The translations under genes were made by a program, and so were the position numbers. The notes beneath the pieces are model-generated. The model did not search any database and was not told the origin of the DNA. It saw nothing but the letters and a program-made list of their open reading frames with translations. From UBA4732 sp963823075 (GTDB taxonomy: Bacteria; Planctomycetota; Planctomycetia; Gemmatales; Gemmataceae): 64,000 bases of DNA. Below, one piece after another: positions 9,463 through 18,056 of the stretch (within the stretch, counting starts at the first letter, position 1; each line of letters opens with the position of its first letter). The stretch spans positions 248,001 to 312,000 of the forward strand of contig CAWGKE010000001.1 in NCBI GenBank assembly GCA_963823075.1, written 5' to 3'.

Positions 9463-9743
9463 TGGGCCGGATTGATGGGCCGATCGCACCGTCCGGCGAT
9501 TCGCGTGGGCGGCCCATGGCCGCCCGCATCGCCGCTATTTGCCAGCCGTTTTGTACTGTGCGGTTTTGCCCGCCGGTGTGCGGCGGCCGCACACCGACCG
9601 GAGAAGCGCCGCGGCCCTCGAGCGCAAGTCGCTCGCATTGACGAGCTTGCTAACGCAAGCGGCGGTGGGCACGGAAAGTGCTACGCAGTGGCGGTTTCAA
9701 CATTTCCAACGGCAACCGGAGAGGCGTCAAGGAGAACCGACGG
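9463..9743. other. Gap between arylsulfatase remnant and DUF3604 gene
   Basis: No convincing gene. It holds a small palindrome around 9506-9528 (GGGCGGCC...GGCCGCCC type) and a short hairpin at about 9645-9660 (GCTTGC-TAAC-GCAAGC). The ribosome site AAGGAGAACCGACGG of the next gene closes it. The true C-terminus of the sulfatase may extend into this stretch. Confidence 0.4.
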
Positions 9744-11671
9744 ATGAAACGTCGAATTTGGCTGACCGTCCTTGCGATGCTTGCCTGCGGCGTGGGCATC
9801 GCGCTCTTTGGCGGGCCGCAGCGTCCACAGACGGCCGCGGCCGCGGAGAACCCCCGAAGAACTATTCGCCCTACGCGAACCGGGACTATGCCACCCGCGT
9901 CTACTGGGGCGAAACACACCTGCACACCTCCTATTCGCCTGACGCCGGCCTGGTGGGCGACCGCCTGGGCCCCGATGACGCATTCCACTTCGCCCGGGGC
10001 GAGCAAGTCCGGTCCTCCGGCGGGCAGCTCGTGCAGCTGGAGCGCCCGTACGACTGGATGGTCGTGTCCGACCACGCCGAGTACCTGGGCCTCCCCCAGG
10101 CGTTCGCGGAGGGCGACCCGGACATCCTGAAAACCGAGTCCGGCAAGAAGTGGGCCGAGGCCCTCAAGAAGGGCGGCAAGGCCGGCTACGACGCCTTCGT
10201 CCAGATGACGGCCGAATTCGCCAAGGCCGATCCGAGCATTCCCCCCGCGGCCCTGGCGAAGTTGTATCGCACCGTCTGGGACGGGTCGATCGAGGCCGCC
10301 GAGCGCAACAACAAGCCCGGCGTGTTCACCGCCTTCAACGGCTTCGAGTGGACGCAATCCATCAAGGGCAACAACCTGCACCGAACCGTCGTGTTCCGCG
10401 ACGGCCCCGACCGCACCAAGCAGGTCCGGCCGTTCTCGGAGTTCGACGGGACCGACCCCGAGGACTTGTGGAAGTACATGGCCGACTACGAGGCGAAAAC
10501 CGGCGGCCGCGTCCTCGCCATCGAACACAACCCCAACCTCTCGTGCGGGCAGATGTTCGCCCCCACGACCTTTAGCGGCAAGCCCTTTGACGCGAAATAC
10601 GCGGCCATGCGGGCCCGCTTCGAGCCGCTCGTCGAAGCCAGCCAGTCCAAGGGCGACAGCGAGACGACGCCGCAGTTGTCGCCCCAGGACCAGTTCGCCG
10701 ATTTCGAGCGCTGGAACAAGGCCAACATCTTCGGCCTGGTCGCGACCACGCCGGAAATGCTCCCCTTCAACTACGTCCGCTCCGCACTCAAGATGGGCCT
10801 GCAGCACGAAGCGAAGCTCGGCGTCAACCCGTTCAAGTTCGGCATGATCGGCGCCAGCGACGAGCACACCAGCCTGTCCACCACCCGCCCGGAGAACTAT
10901 TTCGGCGTGGCCACCATCGCCGACCCGAAACCCGAGCGCTGGAAGGAGCCCTTTCTCCGATCCGACGTCTCCCCAAAGCTGGACACCTACATGTGGGAGA
11001 TGGCGCCGGGCGGCCTGACCGGCGTGTACGCGCGCGAGAACACCCGCGAAGCCATCTGGGACGCGCTGTATCGCCGGGAGGTGTACTGCACCAGCGGGAC
11101 GCGGCCCACGGTGCGCGTCTTCGGCGGCTGGGACTTCACGGCCAAGGAGCTGGACAATCCCGAGCCGGTTTGGGTGGAGCACGGCTACGCCCGCGGCGTG
11201 CCGATGGGCGGCGACCTGACCAAGGCCCCTGCGGGCAAGGCGCCGAGTTTCATGATCAAGGCGACCTACGACGCGGAAGGCGCCTATCTCGACCGCGTCC
11301 AGATCATCAAGGGATGGCTCGACGGCAGGGGGGACACGCACGAGAAGGTAATCGACGTGGCGTGGTCGGGCGACCGCAAGCCGGATGCGAAGACCGGCCA
11401 GGTTCCCCTGGTCGGCAGCACGGTGGACGTCAAGAACGCGACGTGGACGAACACGATCGGCGCCCCGCTGCTGACCGGCTTCTGGCAGGACCCGGATTTC
11501 GACCCGAGCCAGCGCGCGTTCTACTACGTGCGTGTGATCGAGATCCCCACACCGCGATGGACCGCCTACGACTGCAAGCGCTTCGGCATCAAGATGGACG
11601 ACAAGGTGCCGATGACGGTAACGAATCGCGCCTACACGTCCCCGATCTGGTATAGCCCGGAGACGAAATAG
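9744..11671 (+). CDS. DUF3604 PHP-like metalloenzyme, one frameshift
   Basis: About 642 residues once the frame is repaired. The start ATG follows AAGGAGAACCGACGG and gives a signal peptide (MKRRIWLTVLAMLACGVGIA). Near 9852 a run of five C must become six to join the leader to PKNYSPYANRDYATRVYWGETHLHTSYSPDAG. The HLHTSYS motif is the first metal site of a PHP-like fold. VVSDHAEYLG, IEHNPNLS and GASDEHTSLS are further His/Asp sites of DUF3604, and VREVYCTSGTRP-type segments follow. The function of DUF3604 is unknown, and a metal-dependent hydrolase is inferred from the fold. DUF3604 genes commonly neighbour arylsulfatases. A paralog lies at 18885 on the other strand. Confidence 0.85.
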
Positions 11672-11750
11672 AGCGGCAATTTGGGGCTGCGGCGCCGCCT
11701 GTCGGCCCCGCAGCCGCCGGCTCGACAACGCAGGAAGGGAGCGGACCAGC

Positions 11751-12110
11751 ATGATTGAGCAGCTCCCCGGACTTGCCGATGATGTTCTGTGTGTCCGGGC
11801 CTCCGGCAAGCTCGGGCATGAGGACTTCGGGAAGCTGTTCTCGCTCATCGACGCCGCCGCGGACGAGCGGGGCAAGCTCCGAATCCTGATCGAACTCCAC
11901 GACTTCCACGGCTGGGACCTGCACGGCCTCTGGGACGACTTCAAGTTTCACGCCGTGCATTGCTCCGCCGTCGAACGGATCGCCTATGTCGGCGACAAGG
12001 CGTGGGAGAGGTGGGTGGTCAGCGCGGCCAAGGTCTTTCCCGGGGCCGCCGTACGTTACTTCGACGCATCCGAGACGGACGCCGTCCGGGCGTGGCTCGA
12101 AGCGCGCTGA
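11751..12110 (+). CDS. SpoIIAA-like (STAS/SEC14-type) protein 1
   Basis: A 119-residue protein after GGAAGGGAGCGGACCAGC. It matches the SpoIIAA-like family (small alpha/beta STAS or SEC14-like fold), with the conserved block ELHDFHGWDLHGLWDDFKF and a following ERIAYVGDKAWERW. The protein is soluble, with no signal peptide. Family members are proposed to bind a lipid or act as anti-sigma-antagonist-like modules, but no phosphorylatable Ser/Thr site is obvious here. A tandem paralog begins 165 bases downstream, and the pair is separated by an unusual set of hairpins. Confidence 0.85.
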   Translation: MIEQLPGLADDVLCVRASGKLGHEDFGKLFSLIDAAADERGKLRILIELHDFHGWDLHGLWDDFKFHAVHCSAVERIAYVGDKAWERWVVSAAKVFPGAAVRYFDASETDAVRAWLEAR

Positions 12111-12146
12111 CCTTCAGCGGGGCGGCATGTACGAGCCCACTGCCTG

Positions 12147-12198
12147 TTGTGGCAGGGTCTCCCGACCATGCCACAAGGGCCCGGGTCGGGAGACCCTG
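12147..12198. promoter_or_regulatory. Two overlapping, mutually exclusive hairpins
   Basis: Hairpin one pairs 12147-12159 (TTGTGGCAGGGTC) with 12164-12176. Hairpin two pairs 12153-12167 (CAGGGTCTCCCGACC) with 12183-12198. Both use bases 12153-12167, so they cannot form together. They lie in the gap between the two SpoIIAA-like genes. The layout is attenuator-like, but it may simply be two overlapping copies of the dispersed palindrome. No leader peptide or T run was seen. Confidence 0.4.
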
Positions 12199-12275
12199 AT
12201 ACAACGACCAAGATCAGCAACGTCGGTCAGTCGCGCGGTGCGACCGGCTCGACGCCCGCGAAGGAGAAATCTGTC

Positions 12276-12635
12276 ATGATCGAGCAACTGGCCGGAAGCA
12301 CCGGCAAAATCCTCGGATTCAAGCTGTCCGGAAAACTCCATGACGCGGACTACAAGACGTTCGTCCCGCTGATCGACGACGCCATCGCGAAGCAGGGCAA
12401 GGTCCGGCTGCTGGCCCAGTTCCACGATTTCCACGGCTGGGACCTGCACGCCCTGTGGGACGACATCAAGTTTGCGACCACGCACTGCACCAAGATCGAG
12501 CGCATCGCCGTGGTCGGCGAGAAGGCGTGGGAGAAGTGGATGGCCGCGGTGTGCAAACCATTCACGATGGCCAAAATCCGCTACTTCGACGCGGCCCAAA
12601 TCGACGCGGCCTGGAAGTGGCTCCAGGAAGCGTAA
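12276..12635 (+). CDS. SpoIIAA-like (STAS/SEC14-type) protein 2
   Basis: A 119-residue protein after GAAGGAGAAATCTGTC. It has the same length and same conserved centre as its upstream neighbour (FHDFHGWDLHALWDDIKF, ERIAVVGEKAWEKWM), with many substitutions elsewhere, so the duplication is not recent. It keeps the acidic-aromatic surface and lacks a signal peptide. As with copy 1, a regulatory or small-ligand-binding role is inferred from the fold only. Confidence 0.85.
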   Translation: MIEQLAGSTGKILGFKLSGKLHDADYKTFVPLIDDAIAKQGKVRLLAQFHDFHGWDLHALWDDIKFATTHCTKIERIAVVGEKAWEKWMAAVCKPFTMAKIRYFDAAQIDAAWKWLQEA

Positions 12636-12653
12636 GAAGAACAAGGCAAAGGC

Positions 12654-12717
12654 GAGCGGCGCGGCGTCAGCCCGCCGGTTTCCGCTGCTGCACCGGCAGG
12701 CTGACGCCGCGCCGCTC
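12654..12717. repeat. Long GC-rich palindrome
   Basis: Arms of 26 bases (GAGCGGCGCGGCGTCAGCCC...) at 12654-12679 and 12692-12717 with one mismatch and a 12-base loop. It follows the stop of the second SpoIIAA-like gene. The same family appears at 3593 and 41757. Confidence 0.75.
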
Positions 12718-12752
12718 ACAAGCAAGTCCGTGTCCTCCGAAAGGATGGTCCT

Positions 12753-13651
12753 ATGAGATCGACAATGTTCTGGCTCATCGCTCCGCTGGCCCTGGCGGCC
12801 AGCGTGGGCGCGCGGCCCGCCTTGGCCGCGGACAACGCCGCGGACGAGGCGGCGATCAAGAAGAACGCCGAGGCGTTCATCACCGCATTCGACAAGGGCG
12901 ACGCCAAGGCCGTGGCCGCCTTCTGGACGGCCGACGGCGACTACGTGGACGAGACCGGCCGCCACATGAAGGGGCGCGACGAGATCGAGAAGGCGTTCAC
13001 GGAGTTCTTCGCCGAGAACAAGGGCTTGAAGGTGGAAATCCACACCGAGTCCCTGCGCTTCGTCACGCCGGACGTGGCGGTCGAGGACGGCGTCACGTCG
13101 GTCGCCGAGCCGGACGGCGGGCCGCCGAGCCGCGCCCGCTACACCGTCGTCCACGTCAAGAAGGGTGGGCAATGGCAGCTCAGCAGCGTCCGCGACACGC
13201 CCTACGCCCCGCCTAGCAACTACGAGCACCTGAAGGAGCTGGAATGGGCCGTCGGCGACTGGGCCGATGAAGGCGAAAACGGACCCGCCGCTCGGGTTTC
13301 GTTCGAGTGGTCGGAGAGCCAGAATTTCATCCTCGGCACATTCACGGCGACCTTCAAGAACATCGAGGTGACCGGGGGGCGCAAACGATCGGCTGGGACC
13401 CGACCGCCAAGCGCATCCGCTCCTGGAGCTTCTACGACGACGGCGGCTTCGGCGAAGCGACCTGGAGCAAGGACGGCGACCGCTGGGTCGTCAAGTCGGA
13501 GCAGGTCCTCCCGGACGGCAAGAAGGTCGCCGCGACGAACATCGTCACGCGCATCGACGCGGACACCATCAGCTGGCAGTCGAAGGATCGGACCGTGGAC
13601 GGCAAGCCGGCCCCGGACATCAAGGAAATCAAGATGAAGCGGGTCAAATGA
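12753..13651 (+). CDS. Secreted two-part NTF2-like (TIGR02246/SgcJ) protein, one frameshift
   Basis: About 299 residues with a signal peptide (MRSTMFWLIAPLALAASVGA). Residues 30-150 match the TIGR02246 SgcJ/EcaC NTF2-like family (NAEAFITAFDKGDAKAVAAF, ADGDYVDETGRHMKGRDEIE). Residues 155-299 form a second beta domain of lipocalin/DUF1579-like character (WSESQNFILGTF, IGWDPTAKRIRSWSFYDDGG). A run of six G at about 13376-13381 needs a seventh to keep the frame. The intact paralog at 17096 shows what the protein should look like. NTF2-like folds often bind small molecules, but no catalytic set is evident. It precedes the small Tyr/Gly protein by about 40 bases. Confidence 0.85.
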
Positions 13652-13690
13652 ATGAATTCCCACCTGATAACGCTTGAAAGGAGAAAACAA

Positions 13691-14017
13691 ATGCTGCGAA
13701 AGATCCTCTGCCTCGCCTTGATGGCAGCGGCAGCGACGCTGATAACATCCGCCAAGGCCCACGCATGGGGCGCCTATCACGTCGGCTACACCCACGTCGG
13801 GCCGGACGGCGTCCAGCACTACGGCCATACCTCCGCCTCCGGCCCGTATGGGTCGTACTCCGGCGGCCACTACGGCTCCTCCAGCTCGTACGGCGGCTAC
13901 CACTCAAGCTACGGCTACGGCTCCCGCTACGGCGGGTCGTCCGGCGCCGGCTACCACTACAGCTCGTACGACCGCTACGGCTCGTACGACCGCTACGGCG
14001 GCTACCGCCGTTGGTAG
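13691..14017 (+). CDS. Small secreted Tyr/Gly/Ser-rich protein 1
   Basis: A 108-residue protein with start ATG after AAAGGAGAAAACAA. It has a signal peptide (MLRKILCLALMAAAATLI, cleavage after AHA). The mature part starts WGAYHVGYTHVGPDGVQHYGHT and continues with repeated Gly-Tyr-Ser motifs (SYSGGHYGSSSSYGGYHSS, RYGSYDRYGGY). The composition suggests a flexible, adhesive or wall-associated protein. The minus-strand gene at 16687 encodes a diverged relative with the same HA(W/Y)GAYH start, next to the second NTF2-like gene. That conserved pairing suggests a common function. I know no described family for it. Confidence 0.75.
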   Translation: MLRKILCLALMAAAATLITSAKAHAWGAYHVGYTHVGPDGVQHYGHTSASGPYGSYSGGHYGSSSSYGGYHSSYGYGSRYGGSSGAGYHYSSYDRYGSYDRYGGYRRW

Positions 14018-14168
14018 TTCCCGCCGAGCCTGCCTGGACGGTTCGGGGTCAAGAACACTCCGATTCCACCCCGAATTGTCCGGGTCAATTCGTGGGCGTT
14101 TCGCCCCGAATGGGTCGATTCGCGGTCTGGTCCGGAAGACGACCCACGCAGCTGGGGGGGAGAGACGC

Positions 14169-14936
14169 ATGAGTGCAATCCTGACCGCGGTGGACGCATG
14201 GGTGCTGGCGACCATGCTGGCTGCGGCGATGCTGGCGGGTTGGGGGGCCGGGTGGTGGAGGGGACGGCGATTGGCGAAGGGGGGTCGCCAGGCCGACGCG
14301 AGCAAGTTCTCTGACGCCAGTGTGGCGCTGCTCGGCCTGCTGCTGGGGTTCACTTTTTCGATGGCGCTGTCCAAACACGAACAGCGGCGTCTCATGGTCG
14401 TGACTGACAGCAACGCGATCGGCGACTTCTACACCTGCGCGAGTCTGGTGAAAGAGCCGGTGCGCGGCAAGCTGCGGGGCCTGATCCGCACCTACGTCGA
14501 GCGTCGCCTGGCGCTGACGACGGAAAACCTGGACGCGGCGAGCTTGGAGAAGAGACTGGCCGAGTTCCAGGACATGCACAACCAGATGCAAGCCCTGGTC
14601 GGCGAAGCGCTGGACGGCGGCACGCCGGTCGCCGTGCCGCTGGTCAACACGCTCAACGAGGTGACCAGCAGCCACGCGGCCCGGCTGGCGGCCTTTCGTG
14701 ACCGGCTGCCTGCCGACGTCGTGGTGCTGTTGGTTCTGGCGGCCGTCGTGACCATTGCACTGATGGGGGGCCAGCAGGGTGCGTCTGGAGAGCGGCGACT
14801 CGGCTCGATGATCGCTTTCGTGACGCTGGTGAGCCTGGTGGTTTGGGTGACGCTGGACCTGAACCAGCCGCAGCGCGGCTTGATCACGGTGAGCCAGGAG
14901 CCGTTGCAGCGGCTGCTTTCGGGAATGGACCGATAA
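14169..14936 (+). CDS. DUF4239-type (bestrophin-like) membrane protein 1
   Basis: A 255-residue protein. The start at 14169 (after GGGGGGAGAGACGC) places the first membrane helix at the N-terminus (VDAWVLATMLAAAMLAGWGAGWW). A second helix is ASVALLGLLLGFTFSMAL. A soluble helical region of about 120 residues follows, then two more helices (VVVLLVLAAVVTIALMGG, SMIAFVTLVSLVVWVTLDL). The 2+2 topology with a central cytoplasmic or periplasmic helical region matches DUF4239, which is distantly related to bestrophin channels. Channel function is an inference from the fold. A paralog lies at 18057. Confidence 0.75.
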   Translation: MSAILTAVDAWVLATMLAAAMLAGWGAGWWRGRRLAKGGRQADASKFSDASVALLGLLLGFTFSMALSKHEQRRLMVVTDSNAIGDFYTCASLVKEPVRGKLRGLIRTYVERRLALTTENLDAASLEKRLAEFQDMHNQMQALVGEALDGGTPVAVPLVNTLNEVTSSHAARLAAFRDRLPADVVVLLVLAAVVTIALMGGQQGASGERRLGSMIAFVTLVSLVVWVTLDLNQPQRGLITVSQEPLQRLLSGMDR

Positions 14937-15116
14937 GGGCCGCCGCCTGCAGTGCGGGCTGCGCGGACGGCGCCGCCCGTTTTGGTCGATGCGTCCGCCG
15001 TCCGTTCGGCGCCACCGGAATCCCTTGCCCGGATGATGCGGCGGCCGGCGACAATCTCCAAATGCACGTCATGACCACTTCTTGATCCACTCGATAAGCG
15101 AAACAGCCCAATTTAT

Positions 15117-15175
15117 CCGAGCCGCGCCCGTGAGGGAGCGGGGGCGAAGACCGCTCCCTCACGGTCGCGGCTCGG
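15117..15175. repeat. Palindrome of the CGAGCCGCG...GTGAGGGAGCGG type
   Basis: Arms of 25 bases at 15117-15141 and 15151-15175 with one mismatch (C/T). It lies in the 280-base gap between the DUF4239 gene and the outer-membrane protein gene, about 45 bases before the start of the latter. The rest of this gap shows no gene. Confidence 0.75.
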
Positions 15176-15218
15176 ACAACCCCTCGTAGGAATGCGAGGT
15201 CGAAAGGAGTATATCGAC

Positions 15219-16589
15219 ATGCACAGCAGGAAGCGGAGCATACTTCTCTCGGTCGCGTTGACCGCCGGCCACATCGCGGGTTTTGGGGCCGCCCGAGCCG
15301 CGGCGGAAGGGCCGCCCGCCAACGCCCCCGCGGCCGTGAGCGTCCCGCCGAGCGTCGTTCATCTGACCCTGGATGAGGCCAAGCAGCGGGCGCTGGCGAA
15401 CAACAAGCTGCTGAACCTCGCCGCCCTGAACGCCCAGAGCAAGGCGTTCGCGGTCAAGGCCGCCCAGGCGGATTATTTCCCGAAGGTGATCGGATCCGCG
15501 GTTTACTTGCACTTCAACGACGACCTGGGAACGGTTTTGGCCACCCAGGGAAGGACCATCAGCGGGCCGAGGGGCAGGCCGCTGGCGACGTTCCCCGCCA
15601 CCGCGGTTGATCTACCCGTCCTGAATCAGGACACCTCCTTCGCCAACGTGGGAGTGGTGCAACCGCTCACGGACCTGCTCAAGGTCCGTCAGGGGGTGAA
15701 GATCGCCCGCGCGGACGAGCAGATCGCACAAGCGCAGCAGGAGGAAGGGATTCGCAAAGTGGCGAGCGGCGTCGAGCAGCTCTACTGGGGCCTGCTGGCG
15801 GTTCGGCGGATTCAGGCGGGGGCCGCGGAAGGCCTTCGGGGCGCCGAGATGGTCGCCAAGACGGGGTCGCTTGAGGCGCGAACCGCCCTGGTGGAGGCGA
15901 GGCAGGCGGTCCAGGAAGTCGATAAACAAGCCGTGGACCTGCAGGAGCAACTGGACGGCCTTCTCGATCTGCCGTCTTGCACCACGCTGGATCTGGTCGA
16001 GCCGCCGCTCCCCTTGCTGCCGTTCCGTTGCGCGGACGACGTAACGGGGCTGGCCCTGGCGTCCAGTCCCGAGGTCCGCGAAGCCCAAGAGACGGTCGGC
16101 AAGGCCCAGGCCGCCCTCGCGGCCGGCAAGCTGGATTATGTGCCCAGCATTGGCCTGGTGGGAGGCTACGTCAATCAAACCGGCGCCTCCTACGTCCAGC
16201 AGGACATCGGCTACGTCGGGGTGGTAGGCTCCTATACGTTCGTCGATTGGGGCAAGCGCCGCAACGTGGTGCGCGAGCGCGAGAATCTTGTCGCCATGGC
16301 GACGTTGAAACTTGCGCAGACCCAGGACGACGTGCGCCAGAAGGCGGAGAAGGCTTTCCGGGAGCTGGGGGAGAGTCAGGAAGCGTTGAAGACCGCCGAG
16401 GAGATGGTGGGCCTGCGCAAGGAGGCCGAAAAGAAGGCGACCACGCCGGAAGCCATGACCAACCCGGCGGCCCTGGACGCCCTCCTGAAGGCGACGAAGA
16501 AGCGCGCGGAGGCGGAGGTGGACGCCGTGAAGGCGGACCTCGCGTACCGGCAGGCGTACGTGGACCTGATGAACATGGTCGGGAGGTAG
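15219..16589 (+). CDS. TolC-like outer-membrane efflux protein
   Basis: A 456-residue protein. The start ATG at 15219 follows GAAAGGAGTATATCGAC, and the signal peptide is residues 1-30. Two outer-membrane efflux repeats (PF02321 type) follow. Repeat one, about 55-235, has LTLDEAKQRALANNKLLN and a long helical hairpin. Repeat two, about 260-450, has DVTGLALASSPEVREAQET and AEAEVDAVKADLAYRQAYVDLM. Beta-hairpin segments such as VIGSAVYLHF and VGVVGSYTFVDWGKRR would form the barrel. The protein would be the outer-membrane channel of an efflux or secretion system, but no inner-membrane partner is encoded next to it. It is the last gene of the plus-strand block. Confidence 0.85.
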   Translation: MHSRKRSILLSVALTAGHIAGFGAARAAAEGPPANAPAAVSVPPSVVHLTLDEAKQRALANNKLLNLAALNAQSKAFAVKAAQADYFPKVIGSAVYLHFNDDLGTVLATQGRTISGPRGRPLATFPATAVDLPVLNQDTSFANVGVVQPLTDLLKVRQGVKIARADEQIAQAQQEEGIRKVASGVEQLYWGLLAVRRIQAGAAEGLRGAEMVAKTGSLEARTALVEARQAVQEVDKQAVDLQEQLDGLLDLPSCTTLDLVEPPLPLLPFRCADDVTGLALASSPEVREAQETVGKAQAALAAGKLDYVPSIGLVGGYVNQTGASYVQQDIGYVGVVGSYTFVDWGKRRNVVRERENLVAMATLKLAQTQDDVRQKAEKAFRELGESQEALKTAEEMVGLRKEAEKKATTPEAMTNPAALDALLKATKKRAEAEVDAVKADLAYRQAYVDLMNMVGR

Positions 16590-16638
16590 TCGCGTCGTTG
16601 CGGACGCCGGCCGCACCGCGAACATGCACTTCCGACAG

Positions 16639-16664
16639 CAGGGGCGGGACGATTCCCGCCCCTG
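16639..16664. terminator. Bidirectional hairpin between convergent genes
   Basis: Perfect 10-base arms CAGGGGCGGG and CCCGCCCCTG around ACGATT. It lies in the short gap between the plus-strand efflux gene and the minus-strand small secreted protein, so it could terminate both. It lacks T runs. Confidence 0.5.
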
Positions 16665-16686
16665 AGCCATGTGGCCCGCTCACGGG

Positions 16687-17004
16687 TCACGGGTAGCGGA
16701 CGACGGCGGCGCCGTATCCATGGTCAACTCCGGCGGCGGAGTAGCCGCTGTACATGGTGGGCGAGTAGGCGTGAACATCCGAGGTATGGTAGGCGTCGTA
16801 TCCACCGCTGCCCGAGACGCTGGCGCTGTGGTAGGCGCCGTTGGGGCCGACGGCCGTGGATTCGTTGACCGTTGCGGATCTGCCCGTGTTTGGGTTGGTG
16901 TAGGTTTCGGTCCTGTGGTACGCGCCATAGGCGTGGACCGGGGTGGTCGTCGCCAGCGCCAGCAAGGCGGCGAGGACCGCCGGGACGAGGATCTTTCGCA
17001 TCAT
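16687..17004 (-). CDS. Small secreted YGAYH protein 2
   Basis: A 105-residue protein (an alternative start is the second Met). It has a signal peptide (MMRKILVPAVLAALLALATT, cleavage after VHA). The mature sequence begins YGAYHRTETYTNPNTGRSATVNE and is rich in Tyr, Ser, Gly and His (HSASVSGSGGYDAYH). It shares the signal-peptide pattern and the GAYH start with the plus-strand gene at 13691. It also sits beside the same partner type (NTF2-like gene, stop 92 bases upstream). Function unknown; probably surface- or periplasm-located. Confidence 0.75.
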   Translation of the reverse strand: MMRKILVPAVLAALLALATTTPVHAYGAYHRTETYTNPNTGRSATVNESTAVGPNGAYHSASVSGSGGYDAYHTSDVHAYSPTMYSGYSAAGVDHGYGAAVVRYP

Positions 17005-17095
17005 GATGTGCTCCTGTGTTAGGCGATCAGTTTCATTCGCTTTCCGCCGTTCGGGCGACGTCCTGTGTTGTTGATCGCATTCTATGCGAGCCGAC

Positions 17096-18007
17096 TCACT
17101 TGACGCGCTTCATCTTGATGGGCTTGTCGTCAGGAATTGGCTTGCCGTCCTTCGTCCGGTCGGTGAACTGGAAGGAGAAGTGGTCGGCGTCGATTTTCGT
17201 GAAGACGTTCGTCGCGGTCACTTTGACGCCGTCGCGCGTCATGCCGACGACAGCGATCTTCCACTTATTGTCTCCGTCCGGGGTCCAGACGCCTTCGGCG
17301 AAGCCGCCGTTGAACAGGAAGGACCACGCCCGCGGCTTCTTGGCCGCCGCGTCCCAGCCGATCCACTGCGTTCCGCTGGCGACGGAAACCTCCTTTAGCG
17401 TCACATCGAAGGTGTTCAGAATGAAGTTCTGGTTCGCGTCCCACGAGTACGACGCCCTGGCCGACCCGCCCTTGGCCACGTCCTCGGTCCAGTCGCCGAT
17501 AAGGAAGGCCAGGCCTTCCAGGTTTTCGGTGTTGTTCGGGGGGACCGCGGTCGCCTCGCGGACGCTCTCCAAACGCCACTCCCCGTCCTGCTTGACGTGA
17601 ACGACGGTGTAGCGGGCGGCGGAGGGCGGGCCGCCGTCGGCCGGCACGACCTCGGTCAGGCCGTCCTCCAGGGCGAGGTCCGGCCTCACTACACGCATGG
17701 AGGTGATCTTTATGTAGAGCTTCGCGCCCTTCGTGTCGGCGAAGAGCTTCGTGTAGACCTCCTCGATGGCCTTGCGGCCCTTGATCTGATGGCCGTCCTG
17801 GTCGATCATGTCGCCGTCGTCCGTGAAGAAGGCGGCCAGGGCCTTGGCGTCGCCCTTGTTGAACGCTTCGACGAATGCTTCGGCGTTCTTCTGCAGCGCC
17901 GCCTCTTCCTTCGCCGTGTCGATAGGCTCCGCGGCCGGCGCGGGCCGGGCGGACAGGCCGGCCGCCAGGGCCAGCGCGGCGATGAACCACAACGTTGCCG
18001 ATCTCAT
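17096..18007 (-). CDS. Secreted two-part NTF2-like (TIGR02246/SgcJ) protein, intact
   Basis: A 303-residue protein with signal peptide MRSATLWFIAALALAAGLSA. The N-terminal NTF2-like part is about residues 35-155 (NAEAFVEAFNKGDAKALAAF, DDGDMIDQDGHQIKGRKAIE). The C-terminal beta part is about 160-300 (WDANQNFILNTFDVTL, IGWDAAAKKPRAWSFLFNGG, ending KPIKMKRVK). It is collinear with the frameshifted paralog at 12753, including the shared last residues IKMKRVK. No catalytic residues are assigned. It is co-oriented with the DUF4239 and DUF3604 genes that follow on the minus strand. Confidence 0.85.
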   Translation of the reverse strand: MRSATLWFIAALALAAGLSARPAPAAEPIDTAKEEAALQKNAEAFVEAFNKGDAKALAAFFTDDGDMIDQDGHQIKGRKAIEEVYTKLFADTKGAKLYIKITSMRVVRPDLALEDGLTEVVPADGGPPSAARYTVVHVKQDGEWRLESVREATAVPPNNTENLEGLAFLIGDWTEDVAKGGSARASYSWDANQNFILNTFDVTLKEVSVASGTQWIGWDAAAKKPRAWSFLFNGGFAEGVWTPDGDNKWKIAVVGMTRDGVKVTATNVFTKIDADHFSFQFTDRTKDGKPIPDDKPIKMKRVK

Positions 18008-18056
18008 GAGAACATCCTTTCTGAGGACACGAAGTTGCCTGCCACGTGCGGGCAGG

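Noticed and set aside
9650..11944. Long minus-strand ORF of 764 residues opposite the DUF3604 gene
   Set aside because: It is a shadow of the real gene in GC-rich DNA, with a composition rich in Arg, Ala and Gly and no domain.
12276..12635. Treating the SpoIIAA-like pair as sporulation regulators
   Set aside because: The family shares only the fold name. No sigma factor, anti-sigma kinase or conserved phospho-serine site is present.
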